Part shown: positions 14,484-23,710 of the stretch, one piece after another | Numbering within the stretch: position 1 is the first letter of the stretch | Layout of the letters: each line of letters starts with the position of its first letter | Assembly (NCBI RefSeq): GCF_018127965.1 | Contig: NZ_CP072350.1 | Coordinates: forward strand, 620,001 to 684,000 | Length of the DNA: 64,000 bases | DNA from: Prevotella melaninogenica | Lineage (GTDB): Bacteria > Bacteroidota > Bacteroidia > Bacteroidales > Bacteroidaceae | Reading direction: 5' to 3' | Notes under the pieces: generated by a model | The model's input: the letters and a program-made list of their open reading frames with translations, nothing else | What the model was told of the DNA's origin: nothing | Databases searched by the model: none | Made by a program: the position numbers and the translations under genes

Positions 14484-14529
14484 AGACTCATAATCTGGAG
14501 GTCCCTGGTTCAAGCCCAGGCTGGTCCAC
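14484..14529 (+). repeat. attR: 46-bp tRNA 3'-half duplicate
   Basis: Exact copy of the 46 bp at 5634-5679. It lacks the acceptor 5' strand and D-arm, so it is not a tRNA gene. It marks the right end of the integrative element. Confidence 0.9.
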
Positions 14530-14575
14530 AAATAGGTTTCAAAAGGACGTCAAACAACACGTCATTTTAGCCTTC

Positions 14576-14629
14576 AAAACAAGGATAATCGCTGTAAAAC
14601 CTTGATTTTACAGCGATTATCCTTGTTTT
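14576..14629. terminator. Perfect 24-bp hairpin beyond attR
   Basis: 14576-14599 and 14606-14629 are perfect inverted repeats with a 6-nt loop (CCTTGA). The stem begins AAAA and ends TTTT, so it can terminate transcription in both directions. It was probably the original terminator downstream of the tRNA before the element inserted, or the edge of the older integrase remnant. From 14530 to 14840 no gene is seen. Confidence 0.65.
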
Positions 14630-14840
14630 TTATCCATATCCGTTTGACTGCCAAACTATACCTTTTGATAGTCATCATTCGGTCATTTTCTGCTACAGAA
14701 ATTGCTACACAAAAGCAGACTCTCAAAAAAATGTAGCAATGAATGGAAAATGACTATTAAATTGACGGCATGCAAAACTTTCGTTTTCAAGAACTTATGT
14801 CGAACTTTGTAGCCAAAAAGCTACACTAAAATGATGCGTT

Positions 14841-16062
14841 ATGAAAACAACTTTCAAGGTATCCTACTACCTACGTTCCAACTATGAGAACAAAGAAGGA
14901 AAATCACCTGTAATGCTCCGAATATATCTCGGTGGCGAAAAGACAAATCTTGGATCCACTAAAATTTTTGTGGATAAATCCAAGTGGAGTAACAAAACCA
15001 GCAGAATGATTGGCAGAACAGCAGAAGCACTCTCCATTAATGCTTCTATAGATCACTGACAACAAAACTGATGCATATTTACAGGAAATATGAAACATCA
15101 GAGGAACTTTCCATAGACCTTATCAGGTCGGTATTCCTTGGTACAGACAAAGAATATACAACTTTTCTGCCAGTCTTTGACAAGTACATAGACTCCATCA
15201 CACAACAAGTTGGCAAGACATTAACTAAGTGTACTTTTTATAAGTATAAGGTGGTGAGGCAGAACTTTCAGGATTTCCTACAAGCAAAGTATCATCGCAA
15301 GGATATTGGACTGACAGAACTGACAAGTGCCGTTGTTCAGGACTTCGAATTATACCTTACATCTGTTGTAGGTGGTGTGCATAACACAACCACCAAGAAA
15401 TTGAGAAACCTAAAAACGGTCGTGAACTATGGGAGAAACAGAGGACTTATCATGCATGATCCATTTGCGAATCACAAGCTGCGCTATGAATTGGTAGATC
15501 GTGGCTACCTCACAGAAGAAGAGGTACTCCGTATTATGAAGAAGCACTTTGACATAGAACGGCTGGAGTTAGTAAAGAATATTTTTATTTTTCCTGCTTC
15601 ACAGGATTAGCCTACATTGACGTATATAATCTTACCTACGATAAAATTGTTACCGTAGAAGACAGACAATGGCTTATCACCAAGAGATACAAGACAAGCG
15701 TAGATGAAAACGTCATGTTACTGGACATTCCACTTGCCATTATAAGAAAGTACTACGACATCAATAGAAAAGGGGGGAAAGTCTTTCCTATGTTGAGCAA
15801 CCAGCGTATCAACTCATATTTGAAAGAAATTGCCGACCTTTGTGGCATAAAAAAGAATCTGACGTTCCACATGGCAAGGCATACTTTCGCCACTATGTCT
15901 ATATCCAAAGGGGTACCAATGGAGTCTGTATCAAAGATGCTTGGACATACAAATATCAGAATAACTCAGATTTATGCACGAATAACAAACAAGAAAGTTG
16001 AACGTGACATGGAAGAACTGGCTGGAAAGCTCAGTAAGTTCAATACAGCCATGGGCATATAA
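14841..16062 (+). pseudogene. Second tyrosine integrase, split by two frameshifts
   Basis: Three adjacent frames together encode one integrase of about 407 residues. The first piece (14841-15056) is an N-terminal arm domain starting MKTTFKVSYYLRSNYE. The second (to about 15600) has the core-binding and early catalytic region (ELVDRGYLTEEEV, LELVKNIFIF). The third runs from a FTGLAYIDVYNLT box through FHMARHTFATMSIS and KMLGHTNIRITQIYARI, giving catalytic Arg, His and Tyr. Both breaks are repaired by adding one base: a C at about 15056 and a T in the T-run near 15598. It is therefore either a recent pseudogene or an intact gene with assembly errors. It resembles Bacteroides conjugative-element integrases and not the one at 5823. 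Confidence 0.85.
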
Positions 16063-16750
16063 TATATTAACCTGAACTCGGGATAAGTATCATATCACTC
16101 TTCTGTTTGGTTTAGTACAACGGCTCTTTAGACTCAATCTTTTGATTGGGTCTAAAGATAATAATAAAACAGATTACTTTAGAATAATGTAAGCTGTCCC
16201 GAATGTTGCTCTATAGTAAAGTCTATGTTCACTGCTGGCTTCTTCTCAAAGAAGCAGTAGGCTGCAATAGCAGAGAGAACATTCATTGCGAAATTAAATA
16301 TGCTTCTATGCCTTGAATGCACTAATTGAGCTACATTCTTTAGCTCATCATTGATAGTCTCTATTACAGATCTTTTCCTTAGAAGAAGTCTATCATAAAG
16401 TGGCATTAGTTTGTTTTTCATGTTACTCCTAATGCCAGTAACTAAATTTATTCCATCATTGAACAATCGCTCAAATAATCCTTGAGAAATGTACCCTTTG
16501 TCTGCAAACAATTTACCAAATACATTGTCTGTCAACCTGTTAAATACATTTTCGTCTCGGTCATCAACATTTGCTTTAGTGAGCATAAAGTTTAGAATCT
16601 CACCTCTTTCATTACAAATAAGATGTAGTTTGAATCCAAAATACCATCCCATTGTACTCTTACCCCTTGTTGCATAATTTCTAAAAACCTTATTGCGACA
16701 AATACGTTTATTATGGCAAACTGGAATACAAGTTGAGTCAATAAAACTAA

Positions 16751-18064
16751 GGTTCATCCGACATTTCGAGTGATACGGCAGTCATGCAGTGCATAAAGTC
16801 GTAGAGTAAAGTATTTCTCGTCCCTAAATCCATACGCATTTCGTTTCATAACCTTTATCTTGTTATTAATACCTTCAACTTTTCCCGTTGATAGATGGCA
16901 ATCGTACCAGGCAAGGATCCCTTTCTTATAGGTTTTCACGGTAACAGCCATTTTCTGTAATTGTGTTATCTTACTTTGTTCAGCCTGTCTTATCCAGTCA
17001 TCAAGCACTTTTTCTGCCATAGCCTTCATGGATTGCGACCATATCTGATGGAGTTGTTCCTTCAAATAGTATGCTTTTGACAATGGCTCATTCATAGCTA
17101 AGGCATTCTCAAGCCTTGTCTTGTGCTGTTTATCAAAGATGTCTACACCATTGCCGAGTAGCAGATACCTTGTTCCTTTGAGTACTTTACGCTTATTTAT
17201 ATCTTTCTCCATACTATAAACTTTACGTCTGATATCATCAAGTTTCTCGTTCATTAACTTCACTACATGGAAATGATCAAATACATGTACTGCATCGGGA
17301 CAATTCTCCATAACAGAGGCTATGAAAGCCGCAGACAAGTCTGTTGCCACATGCTTTATCTTTATATTCTTACGTTTGACTTTCCGCCAGAATTTCTTCA
17401 GAGCTTCACTACCCTTGCCATCGCCAACATAGATTATCCTGCCACTGTCCAAATCAACGACGATTGTCTTATAGACATGTCCTTTCCTAACAGCAAACTC
17501 ATCTATACCAATATTCTCTACACCCTCTAAAGATGGAGGACTATAATGACGCTTAAGGTAAGAGGAGTGTATTTCCTTTACAGTATCCCATGATACGCCC
17601 AAATGATTCGATACGTCCTGAAGCGTCATGCCACGAAGTAAATCTACTACATACTTAGCAAAACGGTGAGTATAGCCGCAACTGCCAGTGGCAAAAGGAA
17701 TTTTCTCCTGCTGATCGAAGTCACATTCCTTACATTTATAGCGTTGTACCTTCATGCGTATAGTTACTCGCTTGCCACCTATGGGAAGTCCAACAAAGTC
17801 TCGTAAACGATACCCATTCTTTACTATGGAGCGGGCATCACAAGAAGGGCAACATCTTATTCGTTCTTTTGCTTGCACATGCAAAATAATTCTATTACCT
17901 TTGTACTCTTCACAAGTGCATTCGTGGGTATAAAGACCCCAAGCATGATATAGGAAACTGCTGTTCATATTTGTACATTTGTTGGTGCATATTCAAATAT
18001 ACAATATTTACAGCGGTTTCTTTTCGTATTTTATGTATTTATCACTCCAAATTCCGGAAGAACC
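16751..18064 (-). mobile_element. ISL3-family insertion sequence, complete
   Basis: The 1314-bp element is flanked by an exact 8-bp target duplication AAAACTAA (16743-16750 and 18065-18072), the usual size for ISL3. Imperfect inverted repeats of about 27 bp start GGTTCATCCGACATTTCG at the left end and GGTTCTTCCGGAATTTGG at the right end. It sits inside the IS982 transposase gene. Its ends closely match those of several MITEs elsewhere in the window. Confidence 0.92.
16754..17968 (-). CDS. ISL3-family transposase
   Basis: A 404-residue transposase, the normal length for ISL3. The N-terminus holds a zinc-finger region with CPSCDARS (about residues 39-46) and CKECDFDQ (about 96-103), followed by a helix-turn-helix (MTLQDVSNHLGVSWDTVKEI). 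The DDE catalytic core shows IGIDEFAVRKGH (first Asp), HVATDLSAAF (second Asp) and STGKVEGINNKIKVMKRNAYG (Glu). No frameshift or stop is seen and the gene fills the intact element, so it may be active and could act on the related MITEs. Its stop codon lies within the left inverted repeat. Confidence 0.93.
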   Translation of the reverse strand: MNSSFLYHAWGLYTHECTCEEYKGNRIILHVQAKERIRCCPSCDARSIVKNGYRLRDFVGLPIGGKRVTIRMKVQRYKCKECDFDQQEKIPFATGSCGYTHRFAKYVVDLLRGMTLQDVSNHLGVSWDTVKEIHSSYLKRHYSPPSLEGVENIGIDEFAVRKGHVYKTIVVDLDSGRIIYVGDGKGSEALKKFWRKVKRKNIKIKHVATDLSAAFIASVMENCPDAVHVFDHFHVVKLMNEKLDDIRRKVYSMEKDINKRKVLKGTRYLLLGNGVDIFDKQHKTRLENALAMNEPLSKAYYLKEQLHQIWSQSMKAMAEKVLDDWIRQAEQSKITQLQKMAVTVKTYKKGILAWYDCHLSTGKVEGINNKIKVMKRNAYGFRDEKYFTLRLYALHDCRITRNVG

Positions 18065-18681
18065 AAAACTAATACCAGTACACCTCCCAAAACAACATAT
18101 CTGCAGGAACATCATCATCTCTACAGAGACTCTTGCCTCTAATTCAAGAAAACGATTATAAGACAATTGATTTGGAAATAAATCTGCTAAATGCTCTTTT
18201 ACGAAAAAGGTATAATAGTGACGAAAATTACGATAGGAATTAAAGTGGAAGCAAATTAATATCGTTATGATTTCAGACTTACTCATACGCCACCTGCGAT
18301 GGCGATGACATCCTTTATTCCTTTCTGAGAGACCTATTTTATCAGTTTCTAACTCAAATTCTTTGCAAAAGTCATCTGCAATACAGAAAATTTCAGTAAT
18401 TTTGTCCTTGGTAATCATCGTTATGTTTATTGTAAATAATTGATTTTCAACTATAAAGTTACAAAAATATAATGAGATTACCAACTTTTTACAGACATTT
18501 CTTATCCCGAGTTCAGGTTATTAGGTGTTTTCCGTCTTTTTAGGAGTAGTTTTCAATGAAATTATGTAAGTTTTTTTTCAAGTCTTTATTGTTGTTTTTG
18601 CGGTGTTAAGCTGGAGCAGTTTTTAGTGTGAAAGGGTGGGCGAGATCGTTTGTTGGTAGTGTTTAGGATAGCTTGGGATAG

Positions 18682-18747
18682 CAAAAAAAACAGGTCTTTT
18701 CGTTAAATGTGCGTACGTTTATCATACCACTTTAACGAAAGGACCTG
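18682..18747 (-). terminator. Terminator downstream of cmk
   Basis: CAGGTCTTTTCGTTAAA (18691-18707) pairs with TTTAACGAAAGGACCTG (18731-18747), a 17-bp stem with one G-T pair. On the minus strand it is followed by eight T residues (18690-18683). It closes the minus-strand unit ending in cmk. Nothing else recognisable lies in 18519-18681. Confidence 0.8.
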
Positions 18748-18772
18748 AAAAGATGAGCCTTTTGTTAGCTTA

Positions 18773-19465
18773 TTATGCTTCTGCAGCCTTTAGATATTGG
18801 TCGTAAAGCCACTGCTTTTGCTCGGCAATAGTGAGCTGACTGTTGTCGAGTTCGAGGGCATCATCAGCTTTGCGAAGCGGTGATGTCTCACGATGAGAGT
18901 CGATGTAGTCACGCTCCTGCACATTCTTAAGGATGTCGGCAAAGTCTGCTTCCATTCCCTTCGCCTTCAACTCGTCGTAACGACGCTGCGCACGTACCTC
19001 TGCTGAAGCGGTAACGAAGATTTTAAGTTCGGCATTCGGGAATACCACCGTACCGATGTCACGACCGTCCATAACGATACCTTTCTCTGCTCCCATGCGT
19101 TGCTGCTGTTCAACGAGAGCCTTACGCACAAAGGCGAGTGTGGCGATAGGGCTAACATGAGACGACACCTCCATTGTACGGATTTCGTTCTCAACATTCT
19201 CACCATTGAGGTAAGTGTCTGGGCGCCCTGTCTCTTTATTGAGTTGGAAACTGATGTTGATATCCTTCATCTGTGCCTGTAACTCCTCTTCACGGATAGT
19301 TCCGTCTGCATTGAAGAGGTTATGACGTAGCGCATAGAGTGTCACGGAGCGATACATAGCACCCGTATCTACATAGATATAGCCAATCTCTTTGGCAAGG
19401 TCTTTTGCCATTGTGCTCTTTCCACATGATGAAAAGCCGTCGATGGCGATAGTTATTTTCTTCAT
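18773..19465 (-). CDS. cmk: Cytidylate (CMP/dCMP) kinase
   Basis: At 230 residues this is a typical bacterial cytidylate kinase. The P-loop is GFSSCGKST (residues 10-18) and the CMP-binding part includes [36 protein letters not shown] carries the conserved GRDIG, and the lid/ATP region contains [13 protein letters not shown]. It phosphorylates CMP and dCMP to the diphosphates with ATP in the cytoplasm. In Bacteroidota cmk is often near porQ, here separated by tatD, the prenyl synthase and tonB genes. Confidence 0.96.
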   Translation of the reverse strand: MKKITIAIDGFSSCGKSTMAKDLAKEIGYIYVDTGAMYRSVTLYALRHNLFNADGTIREEELQAQMKDINISFQLNKETGRPDTYLNGENVENEIRTMEVSSHVSPIATLAFVRKALVEQQQRMGAEKGIVMDGRDIGTVVFPNAELKIFVTASAEVRAQRRYDELKAKGMEADFADILKNVQERDYIDSHRETSPLRKADDALELDNSQLTIAEQKQWLYDQYLKAAEA

Positions 19466-19731
19466 ATCATTTTAAATTCATAATTCAAAATTCACAATTC
19501 ATAATTATGATTACTGCTATAATTCATAATTTAGAATTCACAATGCATAATTATGATTACCGTTATAATTCATAATTTATAATTCATAATGCATAATTAT
19601 GATTTCCGTAAGTTGCTGTGTTTATTGATATACGCAGTTTGTTAATTCATTATCACCCATAACTTAACAATTCATCAACACCCAACATTTAACACCCAAC
19701 ACCCAATAAACAATTCATCAACACCTAACAC
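19466..19731. repeat. AT-rich AATTCATAATT tract and AACACCCAAC microrepeats
   Basis: 19470-19610 consists of repeated phrases such as ATAATTCATAATT and ATAATTATGATTAC. 19670-19740 consists of repeated CAACACCCAACA and CAATTCATCAACACC. No gene is seen. The second type recurs, inverted, on the other side of tatD. Confidence 0.65.
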
Positions 19732-20547
19732 CTAACACCCAACACCGAATACCCTACATACATTCTCATTCGTACGTCGGGCAAACTCTGCCTCATCAAC
19801 ACCATAGCTGGCGGCAAGGGTGCGCATTACTTCTACGATGAAAGCACTCTCGTTACGCTTACCACGATGAGGAACAGGAGCCATGTAGGGGCTGTCGGTC
19901 TCAAGAACGATGCGGTCAAGGGGTACTGCTGCAGGGAGATCTTCGCGCAGATGACTGCTCTTAAAGGTTGATACACCACCCACACCAAGCACGAATCGGT
20001 CGAAACGAAGGAATGCCTCTGCCTCCTTCTGATTACCAGTAAAACAGTGGAAGACACCACCCGGCAATTCCTTTTCGTATGGTCGCATGATATGTAGCAT
20101 CTCGTTCTGTGCCTTACGACAGTGAATCATCAGCGGAAGACGTGTCTCAACGCTCCATTTTACAGCCTCCTCAAAGGCAGCAAGCTGCTGTTTCTCGTAT
20201 TCACGTGTCCAATAAAAATCGAGTCCTACCTCACCAATCGCAATCACTGTCTCACCCGGTTTGGCTGTTCCCTCTGCCTTCTGTCGAAGCGATAGTAGGA
20301 TTCGTTCGTGCATAGCGTCCAACACTTCACGCCAATCATCGCGCACCTCCTCAGGCTGCAGTCCAATCATCGGATAGCAGGTGTCAGGAAACTGTCGGCA
20401 AACAGCCAATACAGTATCCACTGATTTGAGGTCGATAGCAGGTAGGAATATCTTTCCTACACCTGCCTTGTGGGCACGACTGATAACCTCTGGGAGGTCG
20501 TCAGCAAAGTCTTCTACATCTAAATGGGCGTGGGTGTCTATTATCAT
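19732..20547 (-). CDS. tatD: TatD-family metal-dependent DNase
   Basis: A 271-residue TIM-barrel hydrolase. The metal-binding HxH is in DTHAHLDVE (residues 3-11). The other metal ligands fall in IGEVGLDFYW (Glu), PLMIHCRKA (His), GVFHCFTG (His) and VLETDSPYMAP (Asp), the standard TatD pattern. Family members are 3'-5' exonucleases or endonucleases acting on DNA in repair; some also process tRNA or D-aminoacyl substrates. It is encoded between the prenyl synthase and cmk genes on the minus strand, flanked on both sides by GGGTGTT-type microrepeats. Confidence 0.95.
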   Translation of the reverse strand: MIIDTHAHLDVEDFADDLPEVISRAHKAGVGKIFLPAIDLKSVDTVLAVCRQFPDTCYPMIGLQPEEVRDDWREVLDAMHERILLSLRQKAEGTAKPGETVIAIGEVGLDFYWTREYEKQQLAAFEEAVKWSVETRLPLMIHCRKAQNEMLHIMRPYEKELPGGVFHCFTGNQKEAEAFLRFDRFVLGVGGVSTFKSSHLREDLPAAVPLDRIVLETDSPYMAPVPHRGKRNESAFIVEVMRTLAASYGVDEAEFARRTNENVCRVFGVGC

Positions 20548-20786
20548 TGGGTGGTGAGTGTTGGGTGTTGGGTGTTGAATATTGGGTGATGGGTGTTAAA
20601 TGTTGGGTGTTGACGAAGTGTTTATTGGGTGATAGGTGTTAAATGTTGGGTGTTGATGAATTGTTTATAGGGTGTTGATTCTCTACGACTCTTTTCCCCC
20701 AGTCTCCCCAGCCTTTCCTATTTGGGCTCCCCTCCTTTACTTCCCTTCGGTCAGTGACCGTTGGTTCGGAGGGGTCGGGGGAGGCT
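20548..20786. repeat. TGGGTGTTG microrepeats and a C/G-rich hairpin
   Basis: 20552-20675 is a run of TTGGGTGTTG/TTGGGTGATG phrases, inverted relative to those after tatD. 20695-20786 is pyrimidine-rich and contains a CCCCTCC...GGAGGGG inverted repeat. The phrase TATTTGGGCTCCC there recurs at the very end of the window. No gene is seen. Confidence 0.6.
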
Positions 20787-21761
20787 TCACCACTTCCTAT
20801 GCAGCATCTTCTGTGCATACGCTAACAGTTCTGCCTTCCGTTCATCAGGTAGGTTTACTGCCGCAATATATTTGTTTGCTTCATCAAAATAATAGTTGAT
20901 GCGCTCAATAGCCAGCTTGTCAACGCCGATACTATTATACAACTCAGTGACAGCGGCAACCTTCTCCTCGTGATTGAAGTTCTCACAACCAATCCACTTC
21001 TCCAACTCCTTACGTTGACGAGCATTCGCCTTGTTGAAAGCATTGATGAGCATGTAGGTCTTTTTGTTGCAAATAATATCGCCACCTATCTTCTTGCCAA
21101 ATACCTTTGGGTCGCCATAGACGTCAAGATAATCGTCTTGCAGTTGGAAAGCAAGACCAATCTGCTCGCCAAACTTGTAGAGGTTCTCCACATCTTCAGC
21201 AGGAGCATCGGCAAGGATAGCACCAATCTTCATCGCACAAGCCAACAGAACACTGGTCTTCAGACGAATCATCTCGATGTATTCTTCCTCCTTTACGTCA
21301 TTACGATTCTCAAACTCCATGTCGTACTGCTGACCCTCTCCAATCTCAAGTGCCGTAACGGTGAAGAGACGAAGCACTTCACTGAGGTGTCTGCTGTCGC
21401 ACTGAGCCATTCTTTCGAAAGCTAAAACGAGCATAGAGTCACCCGAGAGGATAGCCGTATTGGCATCCCAACGCACATGAACAGTCTGCTGTCCGCGGCG
21501 AAGCGGAGCATCATCCATCAAGTCATCGTGCAAGAGTGTATAGTTGTGATAGGTCTCAAGGGCGCAAGCCGGTGAGAGAATCGTCTCTGGGTCGTCCTTA
21601 AAAAGATTGTAAGAAAGCAGCATCAGCGTAGGACGGATACGCTTTCCTCCCAATGAGAGGACGTATTTTATCGGTTCGTACAAGCTTTGTGGCTTGCGAT
21701 CATAAGTAAGGTTGTTTATATACTCGTTTACTTTACTCAGAATTTCATCAGCAGTGTACAT
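20787..21761 (-). CDS. Polyprenyl diphosphate synthase (trans, long-chain type)
   Basis: A 324-residue isoprenyl synthase. The first aspartate-rich motif is LLHDDLMDDAPLRRG (D79, D80, D83, D84) and the second is FQLQDDYLDVYGD (D209, D210, D213). The substrate-binding GGKRIRP is at about residues 38-44. It condenses isopentenyl diphosphate onto allylic diphosphates; the chain length (C15, C20 or the octaprenyl precursor of menaquinone) cannot be read with certainty. Upstream by 65 bp lies the TonB gene, and tatD follows on the same strand. Confidence 0.93.
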   Translation of the reverse strand: MYTADEILSKVNEYINNLTYDRKPQSLYEPIKYVLSLGGKRIRPTLMLLSYNLFKDDPETILSPACALETYHNYTLLHDDLMDDAPLRRGQQTVHVRWDANTAILSGDSMLVLAFERMAQCDSRHLSEVLRLFTVTALEIGEGQQYDMEFENRNDVKEEEYIEMIRLKTSVLLACAMKIGAILADAPAEDVENLYKFGEQIGLAFQLQDDYLDVYGDPKVFGKKIGGDIICNKKTYMLINAFNKANARQRKELEKWIGCENFNHEEKVAAVTELYNSIGVDKLAIERINYYFDEANKYIAAVNLPDERKAELLAYAQKMLHRKW

Positions 21762-21826
21762 ATAGAGTTGGAGTTAAAAGTTATTTTCAAAATCAGCATT
21801 GAAGACTTTTTGACGGGTCAAAAGTC

Positions 21827-22624
21827 TTATGCAAGTTGGAAGACAAACGGAATCTCTATCAGCGAACGGCATGGTTTATTCTTCTCAATGCCTGGCTTCC
21901 ACTTACCCATTGTCTTGAGAACGCGTAGGACTTCGTCGTTGAGGACAGGCACCTTACCACTCTTGATTCTGACATCATCAACCGTACCATCGGCATTGAT
22001 GATGAAAGTAATATTCACCGTTCCCTGCAGTTTGTTCTCCTTTGCTGCAGCAGGGTATTGCAATGTCTTTGTAAGCCACTTCATAAACTCCACCCATCCG
22101 CCTGGTGGTGTTGGTGTCTCAGAGAGGATGCGCTTGCTAACCTTGTCGTCATAGCGTTCTACAACCTTGTCGGAATTGTCATCTGTCATCTTTTCCATCT
22201 CCTTCTTAGCCTCTTCTTTTATCTTCGGAGGTTCAGGAGTAGTAGTTACCATTGGCATAACAATCGGTTCGTTACTTACCTGTGGAGCACCCGTCTTCTT
22301 ATCGTTCGAGTTCATACTTCCTGCATCGTGAGGCGTAACCTTATTCGGAATATCACGGCGTTTAAGGTTGAGCAGGTCCTCCATCGTAGGTTTCTTGTCT
22401 TCTTGTGTCTTGGCAAGATCCTGCTGGTCAATGGCAGGCAGCATGTCCATATCGTGGAGCGTGACATTCTTGATGGCTTTAGTATTAGCCGAATCGTCGT
22501 CACTCCCCGTTGCATTATACTCCATGGCAACAAAGAAGAAAGACAGTGCAACGATGATTCCCAAGAGGAAACCAATCCACCGCTTATTCTCTAAATCTGC
22601 TCTATTTGACTTCTTTATTTCCAA
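21827..22624 (-). CDS. Energy transducer TonB
   Basis: The start is uncertain. A TTG at 22624 gives a 265-residue protein starting at LEIKKSNRADLENKR, just before the transmembrane segment, which resembles the usual family start; an ATG at 22708 adds 28 unlikely residues. One transmembrane helix (about residues 17-35) is followed by a long charged linker with TPEPPKIKEEAKKEME. The C-terminal TonB domain shows QGTVNITFIINADGTVDDVR and VLRVLKTMGKWKPG. It couples the proton-motive force to outer-membrane receptors such as those elsewhere in this window. Confidence 0.9.
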   Translation of the reverse strand: MEIKKSNRADLENKRWIGFLLGIIVALSFFFVAMEYNATGSDDDSANTKAIKNVTLHDMDMLPAIDQQDLAKTQEDKKPTMEDLLNLKRRDIPNKVTPHDAGSMNSNDKKTGAPQVSNEPIVMPMVTTTPEPPKIKEEAKKEMEKMTDDNSDKVVERYDDKVSKRILSETPTPPGGWVEFMKWLTKTLQYPAAAKENKLQGTVNITFIINADGTVDDVRIKSGKVPVLNDEVLRVLKTMGKWKPGIEKNKPCRSLIEIPFVFQLA

Positions 22625-22735
22625 GATAAGATATACTAAACACCTTTTTCTGCCGTTATACAATCCATAATGGGCACAAAAACGCCTCATTATAAGTTGC
22701 AACGACAAAAGTAATAAGATATTCGGAAAAAGATG

Positions 22736-22743
22736 TAACTTTG
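22736..22743 (+). promoter_or_regulatory. -7 box for porQ
   Basis: TAACTTTG matches TAnnTTTG, 22 nt before the porQ ATG. It lies between the divergent tonB and porQ genes. Confidence 0.55.
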
Positions 22744-22765
22744 CCGAGAAATTAATTTAGATTAA

Positions 22766-23710
22766 ATGAAAAAAATCGTTTTCACCCTCCTGTTAGCCCT
22801 TTTTGCGGTTGTTATACGAGCGCAGGAGAGTCAAACTGAATACAACTTTCTACGTCTTCCAGTGAGTGCGCATGCTGCTGCATTGGGCGGAGAGAATATT
22901 ACTATCATTGAAGACGACCCCTCACTGATGTTCTCTAACCCTGCTTTGGCGTCTTCCGTAAGCGATAAAACCGTAGGACTTAGTTACATGAATTATATGC
23001 GTGGAGCTCATTATATGGGGGCTTCTTATACCAAGGCATTGGGTGAGAAGGCTACGTTGGCTGGTGGAGTACAGTATATGAACTACGGAAAGATGAAGGA
23101 GGTCGATGCGAACAACGTACAGACAGGTACTTTCAATGCCAGCGAAATCGCTGTTGAAGGTATCTTTGCCTACGAGTTGGCACGTAACCTGATGGGTGGT
23201 ATAACGGCAAAATTCATCACTTCTTACATTGGTAATTACAACTCTATGGCGGTGGGTGTTGACCTTGGTCTCAACTGGTATGAGCCTGAAAGACAGTGGT
23301 CGGTATCGTTGGTTGCCAAGAACCTCGGTGGACAGATTAAGGCATACGAAGAGGAGTATGGTAAGATGCCGATTGATGTGCAGGTGGGTGTGAGCAAGAC
23401 TTTCGCTGCCCTCCCTGTCAGAGTGTCTGCCACGCTCGTCGATCTTACGCAGTACCACTATCGTTTTATCAATCACCTCAACCTCGGAGCAGAAGTCTTA
23501 CTGTCTGAAAGTATTTGGGTTGGTGGTGGTTATAACTTCCGTAAGGCAGACGAGATGACCATCGGTAAAGCTGATAATGCCAGTGCGCATGGTGCTGGAT
23601 TTAGTGTCGGAGCTGGTATCAACCTTGAACAATTCAAACTCAACCTTGCTTACGGTAAGTATCATGCTGCCAGTAACTCGATATTGGTCAACTTGGCGTA
23701 CTCCTTTTAG
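22766..23710 (+). CDS. porQ: Type IX secretion system protein PorQ
   Basis: A 314-residue outer-membrane protein with signal peptide (residues 1-19). The mature N-terminus has the PorQ/PorV-like pattern YNFLRLPVSAHAAALGG, followed by DPSLMFSNPALAS and an alternating beta-barrel ending in LVNLAYSF. In known T9SSs PorQ belongs with PorU, PorV and PorZ, acting where C-terminal sorting domains are cleaved and cargo is anchored. Its presence implies a functional T9SS, consistent with the C-terminal sorting regions on proteins at 33547-41350. It diverges from tonB. Confidence 0.92.
   Translation: MKKIVFTLLLALFAVVIRAQESQTEYNFLRLPVSAHAAALGGENITIIEDDPSLMFSNPALASSVSDKTVGLSYMNYMRGAHYMGASYTKALGEKATLAGGVQYMNYGKMKEVDANNVQTGTFNASEIAVEGIFAYELARNLMGGITAKFITSYIGNYNSMAVGVDLGLNWYEPERQWSVSLVAKNLGGQIKAYEEEYGKMPIDVQVGVSKTFAALPVRVSATLVDLTQYHYRFINHLNLGAEVLLSESIWVGGGYNFRKADEMTIGKADNASAHGAGFSVGAGINLEQFKLNLAYGKYHAASNSILVNLAYSF

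Larger units (their letters stand above)
5634..14529. mobile_element. 8.9 kb integrative element in tRNA(CAU)
   Basis: The element is bounded by 46-bp direct repeats of the tRNA 3' half. It carries a tyrosine integrase at its tRNA-proximal end and is visibly more AT-rich than the flanking chromosome. Its genes all point the same way: integrase, family-A-polymerase-like protein, 90-residue protein, P-loop ATPase, DUF3871 protein, a candidate structured RNA and five cargo genes. There is no relaxase, conjugation gene, capsid, portal or terminase, so it cannot be a self-transmissible conjugative element or a full phage. A satellite or mobilisable island with its own replication-like module is the likeliest reading. 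A 21-bp repeat lies just inside each end. Confidence 0.88.
16179..18418 (-). pseudogene. IS982 transposase disrupted by ISL3
   Basis: The N-terminal part (18418 down to 18065) starts MITKDKITEIFCIADDF and ends GRCTGISF. The C-terminal part (to 16179) resumes SFIDSTCIPVCHNKR and contains the DDE residues in FIDSTCIPV (D), FADKGYIS (D) and VIETINDELK (E). Removing the ISL3 element and one copy of its 8-bp duplication rejoins the frame exactly as GISFIDS, giving a full-length protein of about 300 residues. The gene was thus intact when it was hit. Confidence 0.88.
16070..18518 (-). mobile_element. IS982-family element, interrupted by an ISL3 element
   Basis: Perfect 18-bp terminal inverted repeats (ACCTGAACTCGGGATAAG) lie at 16070-16087 and, inverted, at 18501-18518. 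Both are flanked by TATTA, a probable 5-bp target duplication. Without the inner ISL3 insertion the element would be about 1.1 kb. It inserted just after the end of the second integrase. A 13-bp hairpin (16127-16139 with 16144-16156) lies downstream of the transposase. Confidence 0.88.

Noticed and set aside
14484..14529. Possible second tRNA gene
   Set aside because: Only the anticodon-to-3' half is present; the 5' acceptor strand and D-arm are missing. It is the right att copy.
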